The translations under genes and the position numbers were made by a program. A stretch of DNA of 64,000 nt from Saprospiraceae bacterium (GTDB taxonomy: Bacteria > Bacteroidota > Bacteroidia > Chitinophagales > Saprospiraceae), in contig JAHBTW010000015.1 in the NCBI GenBank assembly GCA_019638385.1, forward strand, positions 57,227 to 121,226, in the 5' to 3' direction. Positions 9,161-18,424 of the stretch are shown in pieces. Position 1 is the first letter of the stretch; every line of letters starts with the position of its first letter. The notes beneath the pieces are model-generated. The model ran no database searches, was not told the DNA's origin, and saw nothing but the letters and a program-made list of their open reading frames with translations.

Positions 9161-11017
9161 ATGAAGTATTTTCTATTTCTACTCTTTGGCGCAGTTGTCG
9201 GTTGGCAAATGCTCCATGCACAGCCCCAGCGCCGGGCCAATATCTGGCATTTTGGAAACCGGGAAGGAATGGACTTTTCCTGCGGCGTGCCGATGAAGGT
9301 TACCAATACCAAAATCGTTTCAGTGGAGGGAGCTACCAGCATCTGCGACGAAAATGGGCAATTGCTTTTCTACACCAACGGCGGAGGTGGAAGGAGGGGA
9401 AGCAGCTTGATAAATGGAGCTATATGGAATCGCAACCGGGATTTGATGTATGACATGCAGAATCTGGATGGCGGGGGCATCAGCTCGGCTCAGGGTGCTA
9501 TTGTTGTCCCCGATCCCGCTGCGGGCAATCGGTATTATCTCTTTACGGTGGATGAATTTGAAAGTATCGGCTTCCCTCAAAGAGAGCACCGGGGCTTGTC
9601 TTATCTATTGATAAATATGAATTTGAACAACGGATTGGGGGTCGTCAACCAGAGCAATAACCGGGTGTACCGGCCTGCCGTAGAGTGTATCACTGCCGCC
9701 CGGCACAGTAACGGATCGGACTACTGGATTTTAACGGTAGATTTTGATAGCCGCGATCTGATAGTCACCTCAGTTACGGCTTCCGGGGTACAGTCCCCTT
9801 TGCAATACCCTCGCCAAATAGGCACTGTTCCAAGCGTGCTAAAGCTGTCGCCCAACGGTCTGTTTTTGTTCGACGGTGTAGCGTTGTACCATTTCAATGC
9901 ATCAGATGGTAGCATTGAATGGATGACTACCTTGCCGGAATTGAACAATTACGCTTTCAGTTTCTCCCCTTCGAGTCGCTACCTTTTCGGCGTCACCGCA
10001 TCTGGAAGCGTCATTGTGCGGTTTGATCTGCAAGCGGCCGATATCGCCGGGAGTATGGAAAAGATACAGCCGCTCGGCGAATATTCCGCCCGCTATATGC
10101 AAATTGGCCCGGACGGAAACATCTATGTCAATACGCCCAATTTTGGGCACAGTTTTAATCAGGTGGGTGTTTCGGTGATCCGCTGCCCCGACAGCGACAC
10201 CCCGGAGGTCGTTTTTGATCTTCTTACTTTTGGAGTGGATGTAAGTATAGGTGCTTTTGCGAGTTTGAATAATATTGCAGATTTCTGGTTTGACAACTTG
10301 CTCCATGAACTTGAAACAGACACTTTTCAGGCAAGGATATGCGACGGCGCCGATCTTTTGATTGAGTCCCACTGTGTCGGCGCTGAATACCGATGGTCTA
10401 CAGGAGCGGTCACGAAACAAATATCCGTCGTAACGCCAGGCGAATACCGGGTGAGTGTGACTACCGGCTGCTTTACGGTGGTAGAAACTTTTCAGGTTTC
10501 CAACGGGGCCTCGCCGACTATTGCCATAGAATATGAGCATTTCAGCAGTTTTTGTACGGCATTGCCATTGAACCTTACGGCTGTTGACTCCGATGCCGAT
10601 TCTTTGTTTTGGTCAACCGGGGCAACAGGAAATTCAATTGTCATTGAGCGCGGCGGGCAATATTCAGCCACGGCTGTAAATACTTGCGGTACGGTTGTCG
10701 CCGCAGTTAATTTCCCAACGGAAGAGTGCTGCAGTATTTATGTGCCCAATGTTTTTTCCCCCAACGACGACGGTGTCAATGACCATTTCGGAACGGGTGT
10801 TTTCCAGTGCCCGTTCATCGAGTACTGTTTGCAAATTTTTTCCCGCTGGGGCGAATTGGTTTTTGAAACGCAAGACTCCACAGAGACATGGAATGGCAAA
10901 TCCGGAAGCAAGGAACGATCTCCGGGAGTGTATGTATGGAAGATTACCTATGTATTGGAAAACGACCCTTCCCAACGACAACAGGTAAAAAGCGGAGAAT
11001 TGACGCTGCTCAGATAA
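9161..11017 (+). CDS. Surface protein with gliding-motility/T9SS C-terminal domain
   Basis: A 618-residue exported protein (signal MKYFLFLLFGAVVGWQMLHA). The middle looks like a beta-propeller or repeat domain (GNIYVNTPNFG, AFSFSPSSRYLFGV). A Cys-rich Ig-like segment follows, then a clear gliding-motility-associated C-terminal domain: YVPNVFSPNDDGVNDHF, QIFSRWGELVF, SPGVYVWKITY. That domain is a type IX secretion signal, so the protein is expected to be secreted across the outer membrane and anchored or released at the surface. It is monocistronic and divergent from the M14 peptidase gene. The exact function is unknown. Confidence 0.85.
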   Translation: MKYFLFLLFGAVVGWQMLHAQPQRRANIWHFGNREGMDFSCGVPMKVTNTKIVSVEGATSICDENGQLLFYTNGGGGRRGSSLINGAIWNRNRDLMYDMQNLDGGGISSAQGAIVVPDPAAGNRYYLFTVDEFESIGFPQREHRGLSYLLINMNLNNGLGVVNQSNNRVYRPAVECITAARHSNGSDYWILTVDFDSRDLIVTSVTASGVQSPLQYPRQIGTVPSVLKLSPNGLFLFDGVALYHFNASDGSIEWMTTLPELNNYAFSFSPSSRYLFGVTASGSVIVRFDLQAADIAGSMEKIQPLGEYSARYMQIGPDGNIYVNTPNFGHSFNQVGVSVIRCPDSDTPEVVFDLLTFGVDVSIGAFASLNNIADFWFDNLLHELETDTFQARICDGADLLIESHCVGAEYRWSTGAVTKQISVVTPGEYRVSVTTGCFTVVETFQVSNGASPTIAIEYEHFSSFCTALPLNLTAVDSDADSLFWSTGATGNSIVIERGGQYSATAVNTCGTVVAAVNFPTEECCSIYVPNVFSPNDDGVNDHFGTGVFQCPFIEYCLQIFSRWGELVFETQDSTETWNGKSGSKERSPGVYVWKITYVLENDPSQRQQVKSGELTLLR

Positions 11018-11024
11018 TCGTCTC

Positions 11025-12233
11025 TTAATCCATCTCCAAATCAATATCCGCCTGTTCGTGCCAGGGCAGGCCCCAAGGGCCGAGCCGGTCTAAAAACGGG
11101 TCGGGATTGAACTGCTCCACGTTGAACACGCCCTTGCCCGTCCAGTGCCCGCCCAGCATCATGGCGGCGCCGAGTGCGGCGGGTACGCCGGTGGTGTAGG
11201 ATACGCCTTGCGTGCCGGTTTCTTTGTAGGCTGCAGCGTGGCTGCAATTGTTCCAGATGTAATAAGTGCGTTCCTTGCCGTCTTTCAACCCCTTGATGCG
11301 GCATCCTATGGAGGTTTGGCCGGTGTAGTTTTCACCGAGTTCGCCGGGATCGGGCAGTACGGCTTTGAGAAACTCCAGCGGGATGATTTCCACACCTTTG
11401 TACATAACAGGGTCAATACGGGCCATGCCGATGTTTTGAATAACGCGCAGGTGGGTGAGGTATTCGTCACCGAAGGTCATCCAGAAGCGGGCGCGGCGCA
11501 GGGTGGGGAAGTGCTTCACCAAAGATTCCAACTCCTCATGGAAAATGAGGTACGACTTGCGCGGCCCGATGTCGGGGTAGTTGATCATTTTGGCTATCTC
11601 GTGCGGCTCGGTTTCGATCCATTTGCCATCCTGATAGTAGCGGCCCTTCTGCGTTATTTCGCGGATGTTGATCTCCGGGTTGAAGTTGGTGGCAAATGCC
11701 TTGCCGTGACTGCCTGCATTGGCATCTATGATGTCCAATTCGTGCATTTCATCAAAATAATGCTTGGCAGCGCGGGCAGTGAAAATACTCGTCACGCCGG
11801 GGTCGAAGCCGCAGCCCAGCACTGCAAGCAGTCCGGCGTCGCGGTAGCGGTCGTGGTAAGCCCATTGCCAGCTATACTCGAATTTCGCTTCGTCTTTCGG
11901 CTCGTAATTGGCTGTGTCTAAATAATGCACGCCGGTTTCGAGGCACGCGTCCATAATGGTGAGGTCCTGATAGGGCAGCGCCACATGCAGCACCATAGCC
12001 GGTTGGAAATCGCGGATGAGCGCCACTAATTCGGGCACATTGTCGGCATCCACGCGGGCGGTGTGGAAATTGGCGTGCCCCGTGTCGCGGCGCACCACTT
12101 CTGCTATGGCATCGCACTTGCTTTTGGTGCGGCTCGCCAGCAGGATATCAGAGAATATTTCCGGGTGTTGCGCGCATTTGTAAGCAACCACCTTGCCGAC
12201 GCCTCCCGCGCCGATGATGAGAATTTTGGACAT
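11025..12233 (-). CDS. Saccharopine dehydrogenase-family protein, probable carboxynorspermidine dehydrogenase
   Basis: 402 residues from ATG 12233. The frame stays open upstream, but that part only translates the GTTGTGAG repeat, so I reject it. The N-terminal Rossmann motif is MSKILIIGAGGVGK. LGCGFDPGVTSIF and NAGSHGKAFATNFNPEINIREI are typical of carboxynorspermidine synthases, which reductively join aspartate-semialdehyde to a diamine in polyamine synthesis. The usual partner, carboxynorspermidine decarboxylase, is not in the window. Saccharopine dehydrogenase proper is the alternative. It converges on the preceding surface-protein gene with a 7-bp gap. Confidence 0.85.
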   Translation of the reverse strand: MSKILIIGAGGVGKVVAYKCAQHPEIFSDILLASRTKSKCDAIAEVVRRDTGHANFHTARVDADNVPELVALIRDFQPAMVLHVALPYQDLTIMDACLETGVHYLDTANYEPKDEAKFEYSWQWAYHDRYRDAGLLAVLGCGFDPGVTSIFTARAAKHYFDEMHELDIIDANAGSHGKAFATNFNPEINIREITQKGRYYQDGKWIETEPHEIAKMINYPDIGPRKSYLIFHEELESLVKHFPTLRRARFWMTFGDEYLTHLRVIQNIGMARIDPVMYKGVEIIPLEFLKAVLPDPGELGENYTGQTSIGCRIKGLKDGKERTYYIWNNCSHAAAYKETGTQGVSYTTGVPAALGAAMMLGGHWTGKGVFNVEQFNPDPFLDRLGPWGLPWHEQADIDLEMD

Positions 12234-12241
12234 GGTATCTT

Positions 12242-12376
12242 GGTTGTGAGTTGTCTGTTCAAGTAGTACGGTGGGTTGTGAGTTGTGTGTTCGGGTGTGT
12301 ACGGGTGGTTGTGAGTTATGCCCTCTGCTCCCCACCTACGCTCTTCGAGCTTCGGCGGAGGCCCTATGCTGCATGC
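12242..12376. repeat. Composite word repeat (GTTGTGAG and TATGCCCTCTGCTC words)
   Basis: Three copies of GGTTGTGAGTT(G/A)T occur at 12242, 12273 and 12307. They are followed by TATGCCCTCTGCTC (12317-12330) and variants at 12362-12385. The first word family recurs near 52485. The second recurs exactly at 29921-29934 and, inverted and variant, near 41540. The block separates lysS from the dehydrogenase gene. Confidence 0.6.
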
Positions 12377-12383
12377 CCTATGC

Positions 12384-13892
12384 TCAATCCTGCTCCGGCC
12401 TCATCTGCGGAAAAAAAAGTACCTCCTGAATTGAACTTTGATTGGTCATCAGCATGGCCATGCGGTCTATGCCGATACCGATGCCTGCGGTGGGCGGCAT
12501 GCCGAACTCAAGTGCGCGCAGGAAGTCGTGGTCAATAAACATGGCTTCGTCGTCGCCGCGATCTTTGAGGGTGACCTGATCTTCAAAACGCTCGCGCTGA
12601 TCTATCGGGTCGTTTAGCTCGGAATAGGCATTGGCCAATTCTTTGCCGTTGATCATCAGCTCAAACCGCTCCACCAAGCCGGGTTTGGAGCGATGCCGCT
12701 TGGTGAGCGGACTCATCTCCACCGGATGATCGGTAATGAACGTGGGCTGTATATACAGTTTTTCACATTTTTCGCTAAAAATTTCATCCACAAGTTTGCC
12801 CACGCCCATCGTGTCGTCCACTTCGATGTGGAGTTTGCGGCATACGTCGCGCATATCGGCTTCGCTCATGTCGTGCAGGTCGAAACCGGTGTGTTCTTTG
12901 ATGGCGTCGAGTATGCTGATGCGCTTGAACGGGGCTTTATAGCTGATGACTTTGTCGCCCATTTGTACTTCGGTAGTTCCGTGCAAATCAAGGGCCACTT
13001 TTTCAAACAGTTGTTCGGTGGTTTCCATCATCCAGTGGTAGTCTTTGTAGGCCACATAAAATTCGAGGATGGTAAACTCCGGGTTGTGGGTGCGGTCAAT
13101 GCCTTCGTTACGGAAGTTGCGACTGAATTCATACACCCAGTCGAAGCCGCCTACGATGAGCCGCTTGAGGTACAGTTCGTTGGCAATGCGCATGTACATG
13201 GGGATGTCTAAGGCATTGTGATGGGTGGCGAATGGGCGGGCCGTGGCGCCGCCGGGTATGTTTTGCAACACGGGCGTATCCACTTCCAAAGCGCCGCGCG
13301 TGTTGAGGTATTCGCGGATGCTGTTCACCATTTTGGTGCGTTGGATGAAAGTTTCTTTTACGCCGGCGTTTACCACGAGGTCCACATACCGCATGCGGTG
13401 ACGCAGTTCGGGGTCGGTGAAAGCATCGTGTATATTGCCTTCGGTATCCGTTTTTACGATGGGCAGGGGGCGCAGCGATTTGCAAAGCAGGACAAAAGAA
13501 TTGGCGTGAACGGTCACCTCGCCGGTGCGGGTGCGAAACACAAATCCTTCAATGCCAATGAAATCGCCGATGTCTAACAGCTTTTTGAAAAGTTCGTCAA
13601 AAAGGCGCTTGTCTTCGCCGGGGCAAATGTCGTCGCGGCGCACATAAATCTGGATTCTGCCGCTCGAGTCCTGCAATTCGGCAAAACACGCCTTGCCCAT
13701 GTCGCGCACCATCATGACGCGGCCGGCAAGGCGGAGGTTTTCAAAGCCCGGCGCGCCGTCTTCGAAGCGGGCTTTTATATCGGCAGCGGAAGCGTTTACT
13801 TCAAATTGCTCGGCAGGGTAGGGGTCAATGCCGAGATCGCGTATAGCCTGGAGGTTTTGTCTTCTTACGATTTCCTGTTCCGTCAATTGCAT
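12384..13892 (-). CDS. lysS: Lysyl-tRNA synthetase, class II
   Basis: 502 residues from ATG 13892 (MQLTEQEIVRRQNLQAIRDL). It has an N-terminal OB-fold anticodon-binding domain and a class II catalytic domain: motif 2 in VYEFSRNFRNEGIDRTHNPEF and motif 3 in GMPPTAGIGIGIDRMAM. It charges tRNA-Lys. A matching minus-strand -7 box (TACTTTTG) sits at 13914-13921, 22 bp upstream of the start. Length is normal for the bacterial enzyme. Confidence 0.97.
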   Translation of the reverse strand: MQLTEQEIVRRQNLQAIRDLGIDPYPAEQFEVNASAADIKARFEDGAPGFENLRLAGRVMMVRDMGKACFAELQDSSGRIQIYVRRDDICPGEDKRLFDELFKKLLDIGDFIGIEGFVFRTRTGEVTVHANSFVLLCKSLRPLPIVKTDTEGNIHDAFTDPELRHRMRYVDLVVNAGVKETFIQRTKMVNSIREYLNTRGALEVDTPVLQNIPGGATARPFATHHNALDIPMYMRIANELYLKRLIVGGFDWVYEFSRNFRNEGIDRTHNPEFTILEFYVAYKDYHWMMETTEQLFEKVALDLHGTTEVQMGDKVISYKAPFKRISILDAIKEHTGFDLHDMSEADMRDVCRKLHIEVDDTMGVGKLVDEIFSEKCEKLYIQPTFITDHPVEMSPLTKRHRSKPGLVERFELMINGKELANAYSELNDPIDQRERFEDQVTLKDRGDDEAMFIDHDFLRALEFGMPPTAGIGIGIDRMAMLMTNQSSIQEVLFFPQMRPEQD

Positions 13893-13913
13893 CGGTGTAT
13901 TGTTTTGGAGGCG

Positions 13914-13921
13914 CAAAAGTA
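13914..13921 (-). promoter_or_regulatory. -7 box for lysS
   Basis: TACTTTTG on the minus strand fits the Bacteroidota -7 consensus TAnnTTTG and is well placed for lysS. Confidence 0.5.
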
Positions 13922-13949
13922 AGCAAAGCAAGGTGCTTCACAAAAAGAA

Positions 13950-13957
13950 TAACTTTG
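13950..13957 (+). promoter_or_regulatory. -7 box for the HDAC-family gene
   Basis: TAACTTTG, 29 bp before the ATG at 13986, fits TAnnTTTG. It lies back to back with the lysS promoter. Confidence 0.5.
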
Positions 13958-13985
13958 TTTCAAATTATCTGTTTTTATCCCGGCC

Positions 13986-14888
13986 ATGTTGAAAATCGCT
14001 TTCGCACCCATATACCGCTACGACCTGCCGCCGGGGCATCGTTTCCCGATGGAAAAGTACGAGATTTTGCCGGAGCAACTGCTCTACGAAGGCACCGTGC
14101 GCCCCGACAATTTTTTTGAACCCCAACCCATCCAAGCGCCCGTCATTCTGCTGACTCATGAAGCGGAATATTGGGAAAAATTAAAAAGCCAAACCCTCAC
14201 TGCTAAAGAAATTCGCGCTATCGGCTTTCCCATGACGCCGCGCCTCGTAGATCGCGGGCGATACATCGCGGCGGGTACCATTGAGTGCGCCCTTTATGCC
14301 CGGCAATACGGCGTGGCGCTCAATATCGCCGGCGGCACGCATCACGCTTTTTCGTACAAAGGCGAGGGGTTTTGTGTGTTCAACGACATTGCCATTGCGG
14401 CTAATTATCTGTTGAACAAAGGGTTGGTGCAAAAAATCCTGGTCGTGGATTTGGACGTACACCAGGGCAACGGCACTGCGCAGATTTTCTCCGAAGAGCC
14501 GCGTGTGTTTACCTTCAGTATGCACGGCGAAAAGAATTATCCGGTGCGAAAAGAGCGCTCCGACTTGGACATCGGGCTACCCGACGGCACAGAGGATGCG
14601 CCCTACCTCCGCATATTGCGCAACACATTGCCCCAACTCATGGACGCCGTACAGCCCGACCTCGTGTTTTATCTGTCGGGCGTGGATGTGTTGGCAACAG
14701 ACAAACTGGGCCGGCTGAGCCTGAGCATGGCCGGCTGCAAAGAGCGCGACCGCGTGGTGTTGGAAACTTGCCAACGAAACGGCATCCCCGTAGCAGTAAG
14801 CATGGGCGGCGGCTATTCCCAACGATTGGCGCAGGTCATTGAAGCGCACGCCAATACTTACCGGCTGGCGCAGGAGCTGTTTTTTTGA
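13986..14888 (+). CDS. Histone deacetylase-family (AcuC-like) zinc hydrolase
   Basis: 300 residues with the HDAC-family active site: GGTHHAFSYKGEGFCVFND (double His and start of the metal site), VVDLDVHQGNG (Asp/His zinc ligands) and a later YLSGVDVLATDKLG (second Asp ligand). GGGYS near the end supplies part of the pocket. Bacterial members remove acetyl groups from small amines such as acetylpolyamines, or from proteins such as acetyl-CoA synthetase. Substrate cannot be told from sequence. It sits between lysS and the convergent HerA-like gene. Confidence 0.9.
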   Translation: MLKIAFAPIYRYDLPPGHRFPMEKYEILPEQLLYEGTVRPDNFFEPQPIQAPVILLTHEAEYWEKLKSQTLTAKEIRAIGFPMTPRLVDRGRYIAAGTIECALYARQYGVALNIAGGTHHAFSYKGEGFCVFNDIAIAANYLLNKGLVQKILVVDLDVHQGNGTAQIFSEEPRVFTFSMHGEKNYPVRKERSDLDIGLPDGTEDAPYLRILRNTLPQLMDAVQPDLVFYLSGVDVLATDKLGRLSLSMAGCKERDRVVLETCQRNGIPVAVSMGGGYSQRLAQVIEAHANTYRLAQELFF

Positions 14889-14901
14889 ATAATTATATGT
14901 G

Positions 14902-16485
14902 TTATCTCCGCCGCCGCGCAGTTGTTTTTATTCCCAACACACCCAATAGCCCGCGCGACAACTCTTGTGCCAGGGTACGCCCGATTTGGCGGGTGGTGGG
15001 GCTGTCCACGATTTTTTCAAAGGTACTTTTCTGTGTACGGCGCGAAGCGGTGGACGTGGTAGTGCGCGTCAGTTGGGCGCGTTCCTTTTCCCGTTGTTTT
15101 TGAAACTCCTCCTCCTGCTGTTCGCGCTGGATTTGCTCCATTTTTCGGGTTAAGATATCGTGCGCGCTGTTGGTGTCTATGACTTCATTGTACTTGCGCG
15201 CTATTTGGGAACGGCGGATGATGGCGTCTATTTCCTGATCGGTCAGTACGTCCATGCGCGATTGCGGCGCGCGCAGCAGCACATGCGCCAGCGGCGTTGG
15301 AATGCCTTTCTCGTTGAGCGCCGTGACGAATGCTTCGCCGATACCGAGTTCGGTTATCTGCTGGGCTACGTCGTAGAACTCCGTGACCGGGTAGTTTTCG
15401 GCAGCCAGTTTGATGGATTTGCGATCCTTGGCGGTGAAGGCGCGCAGGGAGTGTTGGATTTTAAGACCCAATTGTGCCAGTACGCTTTCGGGAATATCGG
15501 CAGGGCTTTGCGTTACAAAAAACACCCCCACGCCTTTGGAGCGGATGAGCCGCACCATAGCTTCTATTTGATTGAGCAGCGCTTTAGAAGCTTCATTAAA
15601 AACCAAGTGCGCTTCCTCGATGACGATGCAGAGCTTAGGCTGGTCCATGTCGCCTTCTTCGGGGAAGGTGGAATAGATTTCGGCCAACAATTGCAACATA
15701 AAGGTAGAGAACAACTTAGGCCGGTCCTGAATGTCGGTGAGCCGGATGACAGACACCATGCCCTTGCCATTATCGTCGTAGCGGCACAGGTCGCCGGGAT
15801 CAAAAGAGCGTTCGCCGAAGAAGGCTTCTGCGCCTTGTTGTTCCAATTCCACCACTTTGCGCATGATGGCGCCCACAGTGCTGGAGGCCACTTGCCCGTA
15901 TTCTTTTTCAATTTCCTCTTTACCCGGCCCGGCGATGTACTGAAGTACTTTCCTAAAATCGGCCAGGTCCACCAGCGGCAGTTTGTTGTCGTCACAATAT
16001 TTGAACACCACGGCTATGACGCCGCCCTGCGTATCGTTGAGGCCGAGGATTTTGGTAAACAATACAGGCCCGAATTCAGTAACGGTAGCGCGCAGGCGGG
16101 CGCCCTTTTCGCCGGAAAGGCTCAGGAACTCCACCGGGCTGGTAGCAGGCACAAAAGGCTCGCCTATTTTGTGGTGGCGATCTTCAATTTTGGCATTGGA
16201 GGTACCCGGGGCCGCTATACCGCTGATGTCGCCTTTTATATCCATGAGCAGTACGGGTACGCCTTTGGCAGAGAGCTGCTCGGCCATGATTTGGAGCGTT
16301 TTGGTTTTACCCGAACCGGTAGCGCCGGCAATGAGGCCGTGGCGGTTGAGGGTGCTCAGCGGTATTTTTACCTGCAAGCCCGGAATTGCTTCGCCGTTGA
16401 GCATGGCGGCGCCCAACACGATGGAGTCGCCTTTGAATGTATGTCCCTGGGTGATGGTTTCAATGAATTTTTCTCTCTTGGCCAT
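14902..16485 (-). CDS. HerA-like ATPase (DUF853 family)
   Basis: 527 residues from ATG 16485 (MAKREKF); a start at 16506 would overlap the upstream gene. The Walker A motif is AGATGSGKTKTLQ, Walker B is PKLCIVIEEAHLVF, and a sensor/arginine-finger region follows (VTQSPADIPESVLAQLGLKI). This fits the HerA/FtsK-like ring ATPases annotated as DUF853. The C-terminal 90 residues are charged and Gln-rich, then Arg/Thr-rich. HerA-type motors usually translocate DNA with a nuclease. Here the next gene upstream, 5 bp away, encodes an anchored non-specific nuclease, but a functional link is only a guess. Confidence 0.82.
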   Translation of the reverse strand: MAKREKFIETITQGHTFKGDSIVLGAAMLNGEAIPGLQVKIPLSTLNRHGLIAGATGSGKTKTLQIMAEQLSAKGVPVLLMDIKGDISGIAAPGTSNAKIEDRHHKIGEPFVPATSPVEFLSLSGEKGARLRATVTEFGPVLFTKILGLNDTQGGVIAVVFKYCDDNKLPLVDLADFRKVLQYIAGPGKEEIEKEYGQVASSTVGAIMRKVVELEQQGAEAFFGERSFDPGDLCRYDDNGKGMVSVIRLTDIQDRPKLFSTFMLQLLAEIYSTFPEEGDMDQPKLCIVIEEAHLVFNEASKALLNQIEAMVRLIRSKGVGVFFVTQSPADIPESVLAQLGLKIQHSLRAFTAKDRKSIKLAAENYPVTEFYDVAQQITELGIGEAFVTALNEKGIPTPLAHVLLRAPQSRMDVLTDQEIDAIIRRSQIARKYNEVIDTNSAHDILTRKMEQIQREQQEEEFQKQREKERAQLTRTTTSTASRRTQKSTFEKIVDSPTTRQIGRTLAQELSRGLLGVLGIKTTARRRR

Positions 16486-16490
16486 GTTGC

Positions 16491-17402
16491 TTATTGTTTG
16501 TTCCACGCGTCAATGCGCTGCTGGAATTTTTGTTTACTAAACTGCCACAAATCTATGTTATATCGGCCTTCCAATTTTGTTTCCGTGTCTTTATCCAGCA
16601 AATTGGCGAAAAAATTCAGCCCGGTCACTCTTTCCACCTCATCCACGGATACGGCAAATTTGGTCAACGGTTCGAAGCTGATTTCATTGGGAATGATGAA
16701 GCCGATCGCTTTGGGGTTGGCGCTTTCTGCATCGAGCACCACTTTGTAAAATGCCGCCGGAACCGACACCTCGTTGGGGCCGATGACGCCTTTAGGCTGC
16801 TGCGACAATACCGGCCCGCTTACCACATAGAGTTTTCTGGCGGATTTGGCCCAGGTGCGGGTGAGTTCTTCGAGTTCGCGCCAAACGCCGTTGTTGAAAT
16901 TGCGCGCCTGCGGACTGATGTTGCTCATCACAAAAGTGGAGCGCATGGCCTCGGCATCCCAGGCCATATCGGCAGCCGGCGCCAAATGCCCCCGGTCGTA
17001 GCCCGAATTGCGGTAATCGTTTGGCGTGGCAGAACCGGTTTTGATCTTGGTGTCCGGTCGAAAATCGCCCTGCCGTTCTACCCAGGGCATGTCCAATTGC
17101 TCTTTAGTGAGTACATAAGCTACCCATTCGGCCTGCTCGTGTTCCTCGTCGTAGGAAAGCCAAAAGTATTGATGGTCAATAATCTGACCGGTAGAAGACA
17201 AAGGCAAAAAGTCGGGTAGCTCGGTGTTGGCGCGCGCATCTCCGGCGGTGGTTGGGGCGCTATTGTCGGACGCACCCTTATTGCCTGAAAAGAAATTAAA
17301 TATCAAAACCATTCCGCTGAGAATGGCGGCGAAAAGCCCCATTTTGATGATGTTGCCGGAAGCGCCTCCGGACTTGGCATGATTGGTTCGGAATTGAGCC
17401 AT
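16491..17402 (-). CDS. Membrane-anchored DNA/RNA non-specific endonuclease (NucA type)
   Basis: 303 residues. A single hydrophobic segment at about 21-38 (IKMGLFAAILSGMVLIFNFF) is followed by a low-complexity linker and a beta-beta-alpha-metal nuclease domain. The catalytic motif is DRGHLAPAAD with H139. The metal-binding asparagine lies in the FVMSNISPQARNFNNGVW stretch (about 168-171). The topology puts the nuclease domain outside the cytoplasm. It likely degrades nucleic acid in the periplasm or medium, for nutrient use or defence. It is co-directional with the HerA-like gene. Confidence 0.9.
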   Translation of the reverse strand: MAQFRTNHAKSGGASGNIIKMGLFAAILSGMVLIFNFFSGNKGASDNSAPTTAGDARANTELPDFLPLSSTGQIIDHQYFWLSYDEEHEQAEWVAYVLTKEQLDMPWVERQGDFRPDTKIKTGSATPNDYRNSGYDRGHLAPAADMAWDAEAMRSTFVMSNISPQARNFNNGVWRELEELTRTWAKSARKLYVVSGPVLSQQPKGVIGPNEVSVPAAFYKVVLDAESANPKAIGFIIPNEISFEPLTKFAVSVDEVERVTGLNFFANLLDKDTETKLEGRYNIDLWQFSKQKFQQRIDAWNKQ

Positions 17403-17447
17403 GTTTGTGTTTGGGTGATAAGAAGAAGAGGAATTCTTGCAGTGTTA

Positions 17448-18413
17448 TTAGTTTTTGATTTGCTCCTGCACCTCCCGTACCCAGCTAAGAGGCACCTCAA
17501 GAATAGAGGCAATATCCTCAATAGAGAAGCCTTTAACCAACATGTTTCTAATGCCGGTGAAGGCTCTTTTTTTATCTCCTAATTCAAGACCTTGTTCAAG
17601 ACCTTGTTCAAGGCCTTGTTCAAGACCTTGTTTTACGCCTTCAAGAACTATTTTGTCGTAAGTACTCATGATGTATGGTTTGAATGGTTCCGGTAGAGAT
17701 TGAACGAGTTTACCCATTTCTTGATGATCCAGATTACTGGATTTCGAGAGATAAACAAACAACACTTGCATCAGGTTTCTCCCTGATTCAGAGGATCGAT
17801 AGTTTTCCAAATGAACAAATAAATCCTGAAAGTTGCTGCGAATATATTCATTTTCGCCGTGATGCTTAAAGGCAAGCAACACGTTCATCAATACACCTAA
17901 TTGCATCTTTTGCAAACTTTCATCAGAGAAGGTACTCAAATCAGTGACTAAAAATTCAAAATGAGGAATGTAGGGTTCAAGGCTCTTATCAATACCTTTA
18001 AATGATTCGCTGAACCGCCTTTTTTTCCAGCCTCTTTTTCCGTGATATACTATGATGGGGAGTACTACGCTAATGGGTTGTTTCTCCCTGAGTTGTCGTT
18101 CCCAACACTCCAACATATACCGCAGCAACTGGATATGCGGATGTAGCGGCTGTTTGCTTTTGTGTTCAAACAAGAGCGTTAGGTAAACTTCACCTTTTTT
18201 TCCGTAAGGGCAGGTATAAACGAGGTCGGCGTAGAAATCCTTCAAATTTTCCGTAATGAAAGAATCGGAAGTGAGCACTAAGTTGTCGATATCCAAATGT
18301 CGTACGATATCCGGAGGAAGAAATTTTCGAAAATAAGTGGCTGCTATCTCTTTTTCTGAGAAGGTAGCTTTGAAGAACTGATCGTGTGGAGAGGTTTTTT
18401 TGGGTTTTTTCAT
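17448..18413 (-). CDS. Rpn-family PD-(D/E)XK nuclease (putative transposase, YhgA-like)
   Basis: 321 residues of the Rpn/YhgA family, whose members promote RecA-independent recombination. The start HDQFFKATFSEKEIA is diagnostic, and the nuclease core is D63 (DFYADLVY) with E83/K85 (LLFEHKSKQ). Near the C-terminus is a run of four-residue units GLEQ/GLEL encoded by 12-bp tandem repeats (17583-17630). The gene is visibly more AT-rich than its neighbours, which suggests horizontal origin. It starts 11 bp after the OmpA/PorE-like gene stop, so it may be read through from that operon. Confidence 0.88.
   Translation of the reverse strand: MKKPKKTSPHDQFFKATFSEKEIAATYFRKFLPPDIVRHLDIDNLVLTSDSFITENLKDFYADLVYTCPYGKKGEVYLTLLFEHKSKQPLHPHIQLLRYMLECWERQLREKQPISVVLPIIVYHGKRGWKKRRFSESFKGIDKSLEPYIPHFEFLVTDLSTFSDESLQKMQLGVLMNVLLAFKHHGENEYIRSNFQDLFVHLENYRSSESGRNLMQVLFVYLSKSSNLDHQEMGKLVQSLPEPFKPYIMSTYDKIVLEGVKQGLEQGLEQGLEQGLELGDKKRAFTGIRNMLVKGFSIEDIASILEVPLSWVREVQEQIKN
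17583..17630. repeat. In-gene 12-bp tandem repeat (four units)
   Basis: Four units of TTCAAG(A/G)CCTTG in the Rpn gene encode GLEQ-type repeats. Copy-number change stays in frame. Confidence 0.85.
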
Positions 18414-18424
18414 GTCTGGGCCTA

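Noticed and set aside
12234..12335. N-terminal extension of the carboxynorspermidine dehydrogenase-like protein
   Set aside because: The 34 extra residues only translate the GTTGTGAG repeat, and the Rossmann motif starts right at ATG 12233.
15160..16749. 529-codon open frame opposite the HerA-like ATPase gene
   Set aside because: It lies wholly antisense to a gene with Walker motifs and spans the junction of two genes. Codon bias of the real gene keeps it open.
17583..17630. 12-bp tandem repeats as a CRISPR array
   Set aside because: Units are contiguous without spacers and encode GLEQ repeats in the Rpn gene.
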